This document shows positions 8,119-16,851 of a stretch of 64,000 nucleotides of DNA, in pieces. The position numbers and the translations under genes were made by a program. The stretch spans positions 141,940-205,939 of the forward strand of contig JACQNZ010000004.1 in NCBI GenBank assembly GCA_016202815.1, in the 5' to 3' direction. A model generated the notes under the pieces. It ran no database searches and had not been told where the DNA came from. It was given only the letters and a program-made list of their open reading frames with translations. Every line of letters begins with the position of its first letter. Within the stretch, counting starts at the first letter, position 1. This DNA comes from Candidatus Aenigmatarchaeota archaeon (GTDB lineage Archaea > Aenigmatarchaeota > Aenigmatarchaeia > JACPZZ01).

Positions 8119-8469
8119 TTAAACTGGCAGCTCTTGGACAGGCTTTCCGGATTTTCTTGTTTCCGGGGACATTTCCGGGGATACATACCATGTTCCCATC
8201 GCGTTGCGTATTGGGCGAGAATAGTCGACGAACACGGTTTCAGGCCCTGTAGCATAAATGATCCTCGGCGCGTACCCGTGCTTTGTCAAGCCGTTTGCGT
8301 TGACCTTTTCGTCGGATTCGACCACACGGACAGAATATGAACGGAGCACAGTTTTCAACCTGCCAGCGTCCGCAGCAGCGGCCCGCCTGACTTCAAGGGC
8401 GGAACTTGCAGTAACATCATCACGAAGTTTGAACAGCCTTTCAACATCACTCGCCGCCATTTTTATCAT
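8119..8469 (-). CDS. Conserved-looking small protein of unknown function
   Basis: A 116-residue protein beginning MIKMAASDVERLFKLRDDV; Met4 is an alternative start. It has an Ala- and Arg-rich helical N-terminus (EVRRAAAADAGRLKTVLRSY), then a beta-rich segment (APRIIYATGPETVFVDYSRP) and a proline-containing tail ending VQELPV. No signal peptide, membrane segment or catalytic motif is visible. A TATA-like element (TATAATTATGAG on the minus strand, about 8470-8482) lies directly upstream, suggesting its own promoter. It is upstream of the OPRT-like gene on the same strand, with a 60-base gap. Confidence 0.55.
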   Translation of the reverse strand: MIKMAASDVERLFKLRDDVTASSALEVRRAAAADAGRLKTVLRSYSVRVVESDEKVNANGLTKHGYAPRIIYATGPETVFVDYSRPIRNAMGTWYVSPEMSPETRKSGKPVQELPV

Positions 8470-8591
8470 CTCATAATTATACTTTGTATACTATCATCTA
8501 CGACCTGAATCTTGGATATTATCTACCTTTTTTGAGATTTATATCCTTTTCCCTATTCGTTAAAAGACGTGCACGGATTTATCTTAGCTGG

Positions 8592-9560
8592 TTAAACCCG
8601 CTTCGCGTAAAGCGCAAACTGCGCCAGCAGCGATTCAAGCTGGATAATCTCGTCGCAGCCCTCTGACAAGCGGAACTCGCATTCGCCGATTTTTTCAAGC
8701 ATGGCGACCTTGTTTTTTTCGGGTATTTCCAAATCAAAAACCTGCTTGTGCATTTCCGTTATGATGTCCTTGCCGGAAAGTCCCTGGTCTATTGCCAGCT
8801 TCTTAAGGCTTTCGCGGGCGGATTTGAAATCGCCGTTAACGGCTTTCGCCAGCATCTCCCCGATTTCTTTCGGCTTTGCGCGCGATGCGATTTCGAAAAT
8901 ATCGTCCTCGGATATTTCATCCTTTGTCGTTGCAGCGGCCTGTAAAATGTTGACGGCCTTTCTCATGTCGCCTTCCGAAATTTCTGCTGCGGATTTCAGC
9001 GCACCTTTGCTTATTTTTATTTTTTCGGCTTCGGCTATCCTGGATAACCGTTTTTCCACGTGCTCCGGGCCAAGGGGCTTGAACCGGAAAACCGCGCACC
9101 TTGATTGTATGGGCTCTATGATCTTTGACGAATAATTGCAGCTTATGATAAACCGCGCAGTGTTTGTGTAATTTTCCATCGTCCTTCGCAGCGCGTTCTG
9201 CGCCTCGTTTGTCAGCGCGTCAGCTTCGTCCAAGAATATCAATTTAAACGGCACATTACTCAGCGATTTTGTGCGCGCGAATTCCTTGACCTTGCTGCGT
9301 ATCACATCTATGCCCCTTTCGTCAGATGCGTTCAAATCGAGAAAGTTATGCTTCCATGCCTCGCCGAACAGGGAACGGGCCATTATCAGGGCGGTTGTCG
9401 TCTTACCGCAGCCGGCCGGGCCTGCAAACATCATGTGCGGCAAGCTCTTGCTGCGGGCAAATTCGGCCAGCCTTTTCGTTATTTGTTCCTGGCCCGCCAC
9501 TTCGGAAAATTCCACCGGCCGGTGCTTTTCCGTCCACATTTCAAACTGGTTTTCGTGCAT
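8592..9560 (-). CDS. rfcS: Replication factor C small subunit
   Basis: A 322-residue clamp-loader small subunit that, with RfcL, loads PCNA onto primed DNA. It carries Walker A GPAGCGKTT, Walker B LIFLDEADAL, the sensor-1 region FIISCNYSSK and the SRC arginine finger in IQSRCAVFRF. The N-terminus WTEKHRPVEFSEVAGQ is the family signature. ATG 9560 is preferred over the in-frame TTG at 9569. It diverges from the ABC transporter operon, with under 60 bases between starts. No intein is present. The large subunit gene is not in this window. Confidence 0.96.
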   Translation of the reverse strand: MHENQFEMWTEKHRPVEFSEVAGQEQITKRLAEFARSKSLPHMMFAGPAGCGKTTTALIMARSLFGEAWKHNFLDLNASDERGIDVIRSKVKEFARTKSLSNVPFKLIFLDEADALTNEAQNALRRTMENYTNTARFIISCNYSSKIIEPIQSRCAVFRFKPLGPEHVEKRLSRIAEAEKIKISKGALKSAAEISEGDMRKAVNILQAAATTKDEISEDDIFEIASRAKPKEIGEMLAKAVNGDFKSARESLKKLAIDQGLSGKDIITEMHKQVFDLEIPEKNKVAMLEKIGECEFRLSEGCDEIIQLESLLAQFALYAKRV

Positions 9561-9584
9561 GGTAACCAATTAAACGGGGGGAAG

Positions 9585-9598
9585 TATAAAATATAAAG
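9585..9598 (+). promoter_or_regulatory. TATA-box promoter for the ABC/FtsX operon
   Basis: TATAAAATATAAAG lies 18-31 bases before ATG 9616. That is the spacing expected for an archaeal TATA box driving a leaderless transcript. The same AT-rich patch sits about 25-38 bases upstream of the divergent rfcS start and may serve both genes. Confidence 0.6.
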
Positions 9599-9615
9599 GA
9601 TTCATTTATATCATA

Positions 9616-10314
9616 ATGGCCATGAAACCGGAAAGCGCGATAAAAACTGAGAACCTTCACAAAACGTTCCGTCTTGGAAATATGCTGTTGCGCATACTGC
9701 GCGGCATCAGCCTTGAAATAAAACATGGCGAATTCGTCTCTATAATGGGGCCGTCGGGTTCGGGCAAATCTACTTTAATGCACATACTGGGTTGCCTGGA
9801 CCGCCCTTCGATAGGCCATGTTTACATAGGCGGCGAAAAGGTTTCCTTAATGGAGGACGACGAGCTTGCTTTTGTAAGGGGAAGAAAAATCGGTTTTGTT
9901 TTTCAATTTTATCACCTGATCCCGTCACTTTCTGTTTTGAGAAACGTGATGCTGCCTACGATACTCAACGGTTTGCAGGCAAGCGGCAGGGAAAAAAAGG
10001 CGCTAGAGGCTTTGCAAATGGTTGGGTTGGAGAAAAGAAAGGATTTCATGCCAAACCAGTTATCCGGCGGTGAAAGGCAGCGAGTTGCAATTGCACGGGC
10101 CCTGGTGAACGAACCGGAAATAATCTTGGCCGACGAGCCTACGGGAAACCTGGATTCGAAAAACGGCAAGGAAATCATAAAGCTTCTGAAAGATTTGAAT
10201 GAAAAAAAGAAAATAACCATAGTTTTAATAACGCATGACAGCAACATTGCGGCATTGGCAAGGCGGCATATTTATATCAAGGACGGAAAAATAGAACGGG
10301 ATACGGGGAGATGA
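9616..10314 (+). CDS. ABC transporter ATP-binding protein (LolD/MacB type)
   Basis: A 232-residue ATPase subunit of an FtsX/MacB-type ABC system. It has Walker [11 protein letters not shown]-loop [12 protein letters not shown], signature LSGGERQR, Walker [13 protein letters not shown] and the switch His in LITHD. It is the first gene of a three-gene operon with an exported beta-domain protein and an FtsX-fold permease. This family moves lipoproteins, peptides or small molecules, or transmits mechanical signals across the membrane, rather than importing nutrients. Met3 is an alternative start (MAMKPE). Substrate is unknown. Confidence 0.93.
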   Translation: MAMKPESAIKTENLHKTFRLGNMLLRILRGISLEIKHGEFVSIMGPSGSGKSTLMHILGCLDRPSIGHVYIGGEKVSLMEDDELAFVRGRKIGFVFQFYHLIPSLSVLRNVMLPTILNGLQASGREKKALEALQMVGLEKRKDFMPNQLSGGERQRVAIARALVNEPEIILADEPTGNLDSKNGKEIIKLLKDLNEKKKITIVLITHDSNIAALARRHIYIKDGKIERDTGR

Positions 10315-10318
10315 CGGC

Positions 10319-11500
10319 GTGAAAAACATTTTACTCGCGCAAATTATGGCCGTAGTTTCATTGCTCAGCGTCACAGTCGCAGCGTTGCCGGGCGCGATTT
10401 CGTTGGATTATCAACTTCTTAACGATGAATTGATACCAGGGCAAGAGACCACGATATTCCTGACTTTTAGAACCACAACCGCAAGTCCTGTGCATGATAT
10501 AACTTATTTCGTGTCCCCAGGACCTTACCTGAGTTCGGACACAAAACTCGTGAACCTTGGGTCGCTCGGCGGCTCCTCGTCTCAGCAGACAAGCTTCAAA
10601 ATAAAAGTCGCGGACAGCGCGATGACAACAATATCGTACATGAATGTTAGGGTTACGTATAAAGACGACCAGGGCGACAAAGAAACGAACCTGAACATAC
10701 CAGTAAGCATAAGGCGCGCGCCGCTTTTGCAAATTGGATCGGTTTCATACAGCATTGACAGTGTCGAACCCGGCTCAATTGTAAATCTCGCTATCACGTT
10801 GAACAATAACGGAGACGGCCTTTCAAGGGAGGCGCAGATAATACTCAACCAAAGCTCTCAGGTATTCTCCATTGTCGGCGCATCAGGACAGATCTTCATA
10901 GGAGACCTGGGCTCAGGTTCGAAAAAGTCTGTAAATTATACCATTGCGATAAATCCAAACGCGGGGATAGGAGTCTATTCGATTCCGATACTGGTGTCTT
11001 ACAAAGACGAAACGAAAACAAAGACCTATACTTCCAGCGAAACAATAGGAATGATAATTTCCGGCAAGAACAAGATGATGTTAATCAAAAATTCCCAGGA
11101 CGTCATAAACCCGGGAAGTTCCGGTGATTTGAACCTTGAAATTGTGAATCTGGGAAACCAGGGAATACGTTTTCTTACATTGAAATTTTCTTCACAGGAC
11201 AGCATATTGGTAGAGCCGTCCCAGGTATATGTTGGCAAATTAGACTCCGACGACTCAGATACCACCAGGATTAAAGTGGGCGTGTCCAAAACGATAGAGC
11301 CGGGTGATTATCAGATAAACGCGGAAATTTATTACAGCGACATGTTTTCAAATTATTATCCAGAGCAAAAAAATTTCACGTTATCAGTCAGCGAAAAAGA
11401 TAACGGCCTAAAAATAGGGACAACACAAATAATTTTATTTGTTGCGGTTGTTGCTGCGGTTTACACTTTCTCAAAGAGGCTCAGAAAGGGCAGAAAATGA
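10319..11500 (+). CDS. Exported beta-domain protein (COG1361-like S-layer/CARDB type) of the ABC operon
   Basis: A 393-residue protein with GTG start 10319, preceded by a GGGGAG ribosome site. An N-terminal signal segment (IMAVVSLLSVTVAALPGAIS) is followed by three Ig-like beta modules of about 110 residues. Recurrent phrases such as LNNNGDGLSREAQI and VNLGNQGIRFLTL are typical of COG1361/CARDB domains. A C-terminal membrane anchor (GTTQIILFVAVVAAVYTF) ends in basic residues. It would sit on the cell exterior, anchored by its C-terminus. Its placement between the ATPase and permease genes, with a 4-base ATGA overlap to the permease, suggests an external component of the transporter. Confidence 0.8.
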   Translation: MKNILLAQIMAVVSLLSVTVAALPGAISLDYQLLNDELIPGQETTIFLTFRTTTASPVHDITYFVSPGPYLSSDTKLVNLGSLGGSSSQQTSFKIKVADSAMTTISYMNVRVTYKDDQGDKETNLNIPVSIRRAPLLQIGSVSYSIDSVEPGSIVNLAITLNNNGDGLSREAQIILNQSSQVFSIVGASGQIFIGDLGSGSKKSVNYTIAINPNAGIGVYSIPILVSYKDETKTKTYTSSETIGMIISGKNKMMLIKNSQDVINPGSSGDLNLEIVNLGNQGIRFLTLKFSSQDSILVEPSQVYVGKLDSDDSDTTRIKVGVSKTIEPGDYQINAEIYYSDMFSNYYPEQKNFTLSVSEKDNGLKIGTTQIILFVAVVAAVYTFSKRLRKGRK

Positions 11501-12696
11501 TCTACGATATTTTCCTGATGGCCGCATACAATTTTTCCCACAGGAAGACCAGGACTTTATTGACAATCATAGGAATAGTAATCGGCGTTACGGCCATAGT
11601 CGCGTTAACCTCTGTTGCCAGCGGGCTGAAAATCTATATCAAAGACCAGTTGAACAGCCTGGGAGCAGACACATTGATAATAGCCCCAGGTTCGGTCGTT
11701 GGCGGGGGCTTCGGCCCGCCGAGACTATTCAAGGAACTTACCAAGAAGGACGTTGACGCCGTGTCAAGCGTAAATGGCGTTAAGCTTGCCAGCGGTTTCC
11801 TTGTGCTTAACACCAAAAGCGGGTTCAGGAAAGAAACACAATCCGCAAATGTTTTCGGCGTTGAAGGCAGCGAAACAGAGCAGGTTTTTAGCGATCTTCC
11901 CCCATTCCAAATACAAAACGGAAGAGAAATAAGCAAAAACGACAGGTCAGAAGCAGTAATAGGGTATGGCACGGCAAATGACATGTTTTCCGACAAAATA
12001 AAAATTGGCGATAAAATTAAAATTTCCGGGCGCGATTTCAAGGTTGTCGGCATGCTGAAGAGGATAGGCAACCAGAATAATGACAATTCAGTCGTAATCA
12101 ACATGGACGCGGTTCGCGAACTTTTTAACGAGCCTGAAAAGATAAGCAGCATGTTTGTCAAAGTGGAAGAGGGACGGGATCCTAAACTGGTGGCTGAGGA
12201 AATTTCGAAAAGGCTTGAAAAGAAGCGGGGGCAGAAGGATTTCCAGGTATTAACATCTGCATCCCTTGCCGACACGATAAACAGCGTGCTAAGCTCTATA
12301 GAGGTGGTTATTGTAGGAATAGCGCTGATATCCGTGGCAGTCGGCGGCGTGGGGATAATGAACACCATGTTCATGTCCACGTTTGAGAGAACACGGGAAA
12401 TCGGGATAATGAAAGCCCTCGGCGCAACGGACAATGTTGTCCTGTCAATTTTCCTGTCCGAAGCCGCGTTAGTCGGTTTTTCGGGGGGCCTTATAGGGCT
12501 GTTTTTCGGCTCTATATTTGCGACAATATTTTCTTACGCATCGCAAAGCCTTTCATTCACAATAAAGGCGGTCGTAACACCGGAGATCATAACCGGTTCG
12601 CTTCTTTTTTCAACGGTTATCGGCGTTGTAGCTGGTTTTATTCCGGCCAGAATGGCATCAAAAATGCAGCCCGTCGATGCGTTGCGCTACGAGTAG
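11497..12696 (+). CDS. FtsX/MacB-type ABC transporter permease
   Basis: A 399-residue permease. The first membrane helix follows FSHRKTRTLLTIIGIVIGVTAIVAL, the standard MacB/LolC start. A periplasmic-type MacB_PCD ectodomain (residues about 45-260) comes next, then three helices in the C-terminal FtsX domain, with IMNTMFMSTFERTREIGIMK and ALGATD, the family coupling-helix signature. It ends RMASKMQPVDALRYE, the classic family C-terminus. The ATG overlaps the stop of the upstream exported protein. The partner ATPase is at 9616. Likely role: mechanotransmission or extrusion of a lipid or peptide substrate. Confidence 0.93.
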   Translation: MIYDIFLMAAYNFSHRKTRTLLTIIGIVIGVTAIVALTSVASGLKIYIKDQLNSLGADTLIIAPGSVVGGGFGPPRLFKELTKKDVDAVSSVNGVKLASGFLVLNTKSGFRKETQSANVFGVEGSETEQVFSDLPPFQIQNGREISKNDRSEAVIGYGTANDMFSDKIKIGDKIKISGRDFKVVGMLKRIGNQNNDNSVVINMDAVRELFNEPEKISSMFVKVEEGRDPKLVAEEISKRLEKKRGQKDFQVLTSASLADTINSVLSSIEVVIVGIALISVAVGGVGIMNTMFMSTFERTREIGIMKALGATDNVVLSIFLSEAALVGFSGGLIGLFFGSIFATIFSYASQSLSFTIKAVVTPEIITGSLLFSTVIGVVAGFIPARMASKMQPVDALRYE

Positions 12697-12702
12697 GTCA
12701 AA

Positions 12703-13203
12703 ATGATCATATCTATTACAGGCACGCCCGGGACGGGAAAAACAGCGGTTTCCAAAGAGCTTGCCAGGCTGCTTAAAAAGAAAACGGGCAGGGCGTTCGG
12801 CATTCTCCATTTAAACAGGGAGATATTGCGGCGCAGGCTGTGGTCTTCCGTTGACGAGAAAAGAAAATCCAAAAATGTTGATATGCGCAAGCTGGAACGA
12901 TTTGTTTCCGGCGAGGCGGAAAAAAACGAAAACCTGATAATCGAAAGCCATCTTGCACATTACTTCAAGGCTGACATTGTTTTCGTATTGCGTACCGGGA
13001 TAAAGGAGTTGAGAAGACGGATGGAAAAGCGCGGGTGGGAAAAAGCAAAAATAGAGGAAAACCTGGAGGCTGAAAGATTAAACCAGGTCCTGGGCGAGGC
13101 GTGGGACATCCACGGAAGGAAAAAATGCATAGAAATTGACACGACCGGGAAAACGGCGTTCAAAGCGGCCAAGAGGATCGCTAATCTGGCCGGTTTTGTG
13201 TAA
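12703..13203 (+). CDS. AK6/Fap7-type adenylate kinase
   Basis: A 166-residue P-loop kinase of the archaeal AK6 (Fap7/hCINAP) family, which has adenylate kinase activity and contributes to small-subunit ribosome biogenesis. GTPGTGKTAVS is the Walker A. LIIESHLAHYF matches the family ESHxxH-type motif. VFVLRTGIKELRRRMEKRGW is the lid and base-recognition region with conserved Arg. The length is typical. It starts 6 bases after the permease stop and may be cotranscribed with it. Confidence 0.9.
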   Translation: MIISITGTPGTGKTAVSKELARLLKKKTGRAFGILHLNREILRRRLWSSVDEKRKSKNVDMRKLERFVSGEAEKNENLIIESHLAHYFKADIVFVLRTGIKELRRRMEKRGWEKAKIEENLEAERLNQVLGEAWDIHGRKKCIEIDTTGKTAFKAAKRIANLAGFV

Positions 13204-13236
13204 CATTTATATTATAGCTTTCATCATCATTCCTGT

Positions 13237-14070
13237 ATGTTTGAAACAATCAAGACTGTCGCGCTTCTCGGTTTGTTGACAGGCCTGTTTTTAGGCGTTG
13301 GATATTATCTGGGAGGCAGCGGAGGAGCGTCAATGGCGCTGATATTTTCGCTGGCTATGAATTTTTTTGCCTACTGGTATTCCGACAAGATCGTGCTGAA
13401 GATGTACAACGCCAAAGAGATAAGCAAATCGCAGAATCCGAAAATACACGAAATGGTCGAAGAGATATCCGAAGACGTTGGCATACCGAAACCGAAGATA
13501 TACCTGGTTGACCAGAAAGCTCCGAACGCGTTTGCCACAGGCCGCAACCCGAAGAGCGGGGCTTTGGCCGTAACATCAGGTTTGATGGATATTCTGGACG
13601 AGGGCGAACTCAAAGGCGTGTTGGCCCATGAGATCGCGCACATCAGAAACCGTGACACCCTGATATCTACACTGGCCGCCACGTTTGCCGGTGCGTTAGC
13701 GTTCATTGCGCAGACAGCTTATTACGGCGCGCTTTTCGGCGGACGTGACCGTGGGCGGAATCCTGCTGGTTTAATGTTAATGGTGATTTTTGTGCCTTTA
13801 GCAGCTACAATAGTGCGCCTGGCAATATCGCGCAGCAGGGAATTCGCGGCCGACCGAACCGGGGCTCTGGCTATAGGAGATATTGACGGCCTTGCCAGCG
13901 CGTTAACGAAGATTTCCAGCGCGTCCAAACAAATACACCTGAAAGGAAACGCCGCCACATCGCATATGTTCATCATAAACCCGTTCAGCGGAGATTTTTT
14001 TGTTAATCTCTTGTCAACGCATCCCAGCACAGAGGCGAGGGTAAAGAATTTGAGATCGCTTAAAATCTGA
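13237..14070 (+). CDS. htpX: HtpX-type membrane zinc metalloprotease (M48)
   Basis: A 277-residue HtpX homologue, a membrane protease acting in membrane-protein quality control. Two N-terminal membrane segments (residues about 5-50) are followed by the zinc motif VLAHEIAHIRNRD (HExxH) and two further hydrophobic segments. The third zinc ligand is the Glu in SRSREFAADRTGAL. The C-terminal LLSTHPSTEARVKNL is the usual HtpX ending. Length and architecture are normal. It has its own A/T-rich upstream region with TTATATTATAG (about 13206-13216). Confidence 0.95.
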   Translation: MFETIKTVALLGLLTGLFLGVGYYLGGSGGASMALIFSLAMNFFAYWYSDKIVLKMYNAKEISKSQNPKIHEMVEEISEDVGIPKPKIYLVDQKAPNAFATGRNPKSGALAVTSGLMDILDEGELKGVLAHEIAHIRNRDTLISTLAATFAGALAFIAQTAYYGALFGGRDRGRNPAGLMLMVIFVPLAATIVRLAISRSREFAADRTGALAIGDIDGLASALTKISSASKQIHLKGNAATSHMFIINPFSGDFFVNLLSTHPSTEARVKNLRSLKI

Positions 14071-14121
14071 AAGCATGGTTTATATACTTGATCCTAAATA
14101 AGCTCATAGGAAGAAAATTTC

Positions 14122-14298
14122 ATGGCAAAGAAAAAATTTCCCGAACTTGAACAGCGGCTTTTCAAGAACGTTTACATTTGCATGCGCTGCAACGCCAAAA
14201 TGAAAACCGACCTGAAAAAGATATCTACGGGCAAAGTGAAATGCAGGCGATGCGGCTACAAGTTTTTGCGGCTCAAGAACAAGGATATAAAGGTGTAG
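14122..14298 (+). CDS. rpl40e: Ribosomal protein L40e
   Basis: A 58-residue protein not fused to ubiquitin, as usual in archaea. It begins MAKKKFPELEQRLFKNVYI and has a C4 zinc site: CMRC, then CRRC 18 residues after the first pair, with GYKFLRLK at the end, matching L40e. The spacer between the cysteine pairs is a little longer than in many archaeal L40e proteins. An archaeal TATA element (GGTTTATATACTTG, about 14076-14089) lies 30-45 bases upstream. The stop is followed 3 bases later by the TTG start of the membrane protein, so the two are cotranscribed. Confidence 0.9.
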   Translation: MAKKKFPELEQRLFKNVYICMRCNAKMKTDLKKISTGKVKCRRCGYKFLRLKNKDIKV

Positions 14299-14301
14299 TC
14301 T

Positions 14302-15147
14302 TTGCCGCGCCCCGATTTTTTGAGACCACTTAATTTCTTTTTTTTTGCGATACTCGCTGTGAGCGGTTACCTGGTTTCCGTTGAGTCATTCGAATTTACA
14401 AGCGCGCTGGTGAAGATAGCATTTTCCATGCTGTTTTTGACGATTTCGGCCAACGTTTTCAGCGAGTTTTCCAGCGTTAAAATTTACAGCCTGATAAAAC
14501 ATTTTTATCCCAGGTCATGGAGAAAAAATGCGAACCATTCAGTGATAGCATCGGCGATCCTGTTCGGCGCGGGTTTTGCCGTCGCCCGCGGCATAAGCTT
14601 TTACGTGTCAGAGCTGTACTCCTTGATCGCGGTCCTTTTATGGGCTTACCTGCACAAGTTAAAAAACGTGCGTTTTATCAGAAGCGTTTTCATAAGCTCC
14701 GCGGCGTCTGTCGCTGTTTTGTTAGGTTCAAGCGCCGGCGGTTCGTCAGACGCCGCGAATATGATGGCTTTGCTCCTGTTCTTTTCCAACATGGCGGGTG
14801 ACATGGTGAAAAGCGTTACAGAAGGCATGAAAGACAGGACCACGTTTTTGGTTAACCTGATAAAGCGCTTTTCATCCTACATGAAATTCGACGAAGGCAG
14901 GACAATAAAATCGGCCGCGTTCATGCTGGCGGTTTTCATAATATTGAGCCCGTTGCCTTATGTTTCCGGCGTGATGCCTTTGGCCTATCTTGCGGTTGTG
15001 ACAATAAGTTCACTTATTGCGTTTTCCGCTCTTTTCAGCCTGGTAAAGGACGGCAAGAACATGGCGTCGCTGGCCAAGGCCGACGAACTGATAAAAATAA
15101 ATATGCTGGTAGCGATTATAGCATTTTTGGCGGGTGTATTGATGTGA
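14302..15147 (+). CDS. UbiA-superfamily-like membrane protein with degenerate first Asp motif
   Basis: A 281-residue protein with about eight hydrophobic segments and a TTG start. The layout follows UbiA prenyltransferases. The first catalytic motif, usually NDxxDxxxD, appears as NVFSEFSSVK, so most of its acidic residues are lost. The second motif, usually ending DxxGDxxxGxxT, reads GDMVKSVTEGMKDRTT and keeps some of the pattern. It may be an inactive or re-purposed paralogue of the geranylgeranylglyceryl phosphate synthase family. It overlaps the next gene's GTG start by 4 bases. A canonical UbiA relative occurs at 42927 in this window. Confidence 0.55.
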   Translation: MPRPDFLRPLNFFFFAILAVSGYLVSVESFEFTSALVKIAFSMLFLTISANVFSEFSSVKIYSLIKHFYPRSWRKNANHSVIASAILFGAGFAVARGISFYVSELYSLIAVLLWAYLHKLKNVRFIRSVFISSAASVAVLLGSSAGGSSDAANMMALLLFFSNMAGDMVKSVTEGMKDRTTFLVNLIKRFSSYMKFDEGRTIKSAAFMLAVFIILSPLPYVSGVMPLAYLAVVTISSLIAFSALFSLVKDGKNMASLAKADELIKINMLVAIIAFLAGVLM

Positions 15148-15419
15148 GTAATGTACGTTACCTTACGACACGGGAACTGCGGAACGATCAGGGCAAAATA
15201 ACAGGCATGATAAAAGTATTGGTTCCGAAGGACAGTAACAACGCAAAGGTGAAGTATGTCTGTCCCATGTGCCTCAAGGAGGCGGAAACCGCAGAGGAGT
15301 GGAAAAAACCCTTCGCAGTCAACTGTAAATTCTGCGGCTACAAAATAAAACTGCCAAAGCTGATGGCGCAATTCAAAAAAGAAAAGAAAACGGAGCTGGC
15401 GGGTTCGACGAAGGAGTAA
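15144..15419 (+). CDS. Small zinc-ribbon protein
   Basis: A 91-residue protein with GTG start 15144 overlapping the upstream stop. Residues about 38-68 hold a four-cysteine zinc site: CPMC, then CKFC 22 residues after the first pair. The C-terminus is Lys/Glu-rich. It is probably an archaeal nucleic-acid or protein-binding zinc ribbon. It is the last gene of the L40e - membrane protein - zinc ribbon transcript. No specific family was recognised. Confidence 0.75.
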   Translation: MSNVRYLTTRELRNDQGKITGMIKVLVPKDSNNAKVKYVCPMCLKEAETAEEWKKPFAVNCKFCGYKIKLPKLMAQFKKEKKTELAGSTKE

Positions 15420-15429
15420 GAGAACGAGG

Positions 15430-15440
15430 TTTTTTTCTTT
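15430..15440 (+). terminator. Oligo-T terminator candidate after the L40e operon
   Basis: A run of seven T, then C, then three T begins 10 bases after the zinc-ribbon stop codon. A second T5 run lies at about 15451-15455. Archaeal RNA polymerase terminates at such T-tracts without needing a hairpin. Confidence 0.5.
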
Positions 15441-15483
15441 ATCGAGGCCGTTTTTATCCTGCGTTTACTATAATTTAATTCGC

Positions 15484-16851
15484 ATGGACGAAGATGCAGG
15501 TGTAACGGAGCAATTCGCGAAATTTATTGTAAATACGAAGTCTTCAAAAATACCGGATGCCGCCACAGATGCAGCCGCCACCGGCATTTTGGATTGCGTG
15601 GGAACTGCGCTGGCTGCAAGCACACGCAGGATAGGCAAAATAATTATCCGGCATATTGACCAAAACGGCGGCGAGCCCGTTGCCCGCGTTATTGGAACCG
15701 GAATCAGAACATCGGCTCCCAACGCTGCGCTGGCAAACGGAACATTGGGACACGCCGACGACTACGATGATGTTTGCGATTTTGGGCATTCTTCCGCCGT
15801 ACTTATGCCTACTCTATTGGCCTTGGGTGAACAATTACACAAGTCCGGTAAAAATATACTGGACGCGTACGTGTTGGGTTTTGAAATCGGGGCGCGGATA
15901 AATACGGGCATAGGAACTAACCACTACTTTCGCGGTTGGCATAGCACGTCCACGATAGGGACTATAGCAGCGGCTGCGGCAGCATCGCGTTTGCTAGGCT
16001 TGAACGTCGCGCAGACCAGAATGGCCCTTGGCATCGCAGCTTCGCACGCCGGTGGGGTGCAGGCTAATTTTGGCACCATGGCAAAACCCTTGCATCCAGG
16101 CAATGCGGCCCGCAGCGGCATTGTTGCCGCCCAGCTTGCCGGGCTAGGCTATACGGCCAGTCCCGACGCCATCGAAGCGCCTCTTGGCTACGCGGCCGTT
16201 TTCGGAAACAGAAAAACCAACGTAAGGGGGATGGTGGAGAAACTCGGCGAAGCTCCGTATCGTATACTAGTTACGGGAATCAGGATCAAGCAATGGCCAT
16301 GTTGTTACGGCAACCACGCCGCCATTTTTTTAGCTATCGAGCTGGCATCCAAATTTGGAATCAGGCCTGAACAGGTGAAGGGCATGGAGTTTTTCGGAGC
16401 CGAAGCCACGAATTACCTGAACCGTCCGGATGTGCATACGGATTTCGACAGCAAGTTCAGCCTCCAGTTCAATATAGCCGCGGCGATCGTGGACGACAGG
16501 ATAACGCACGGGACATTCAGCGGGAAAAAAATTACTGACCCAAAAATCCGTTCCATGATGGGTAAAATTATTCTACGGAAAAGCTCATGGAAAAATAAAA
16601 TCCTTTTCCGCGGTAACCCGTCTGATCCCGCACAAACCCTGGTCGTGCACCTGAAAGACGGCCGTTCTGTGAGCGGCACGGCGAAGGCCGGGGCCGGTGC
16701 GCTTTTGGGGCGCCGAGTATATGAGAAATTTATATCAAACGCCCGGTTGGCTATACCAGTTAATAGGGCCAAAAACGCGCTCGAAATCCTGCGCGACCTG
16801 AAAAATTTGCGCGGCGTCACAGAATTAATGGACGCGGTTACAGCAAATTAA
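15484..16851 (+). CDS. MmgE/PrpD family protein
   Basis: A 455-residue protein of the MmgE/PrpD family, which includes 2-methylcitrate dehydratase, cis-aconitate decarboxylase and immune-responsive gene 1. Recognisable segments are ILDCVGTALAAS, ANGTLGHADDYDDVC (the HxxDxDD-like active-site region), RGWHSTSTIGTIAAAAAASR, TMAKPLHPGNAARSG and YGNHAAIFLAI. Length is normal. It is the last plus-strand gene before purD, and their 3' ends overlap by 4 bases. No methylcitrate-cycle gene is nearby, so the substrate is unknown. Such a gene is unexpected next to informational genes and may be horizontally acquired. Confidence 0.9.
   Translation: MDEDAGVTEQFAKFIVNTKSSKIPDAATDAAATGILDCVGTALAASTRRIGKIIIRHIDQNGGEPVARVIGTGIRTSAPNAALANGTLGHADDYDDVCDFGHSSAVLMPTLLALGEQLHKSGKNILDAYVLGFEIGARINTGIGTNHYFRGWHSTSTIGTIAAAAAASRLLGLNVAQTRMALGIAASHAGGVQANFGTMAKPLHPGNAARSGIVAAQLAGLGYTASPDAIEAPLGYAAVFGNRKTNVRGMVEKLGEAPYRILVTGIRIKQWPCCYGNHAAIFLAIELASKFGIRPEQVKGMEFFGAEATNYLNRPDVHTDFDSKFSLQFNIAAAIVDDRITHGTFSGKKITDPKIRSMMGKIILRKSSWKNKILFRGNPSDPAQTLVVHLKDGRSVSGTAKAGAGALLGRRVYEKFISNARLAIPVNRAKNALEILRDLKNLRGVTELMDAVTAN

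Noticed and set aside
11634..12434. A long antisense frame over the FtsX-type permease
   Set aside because: The permease frame matches a known family end to end; the antisense frame has no recognisable features.
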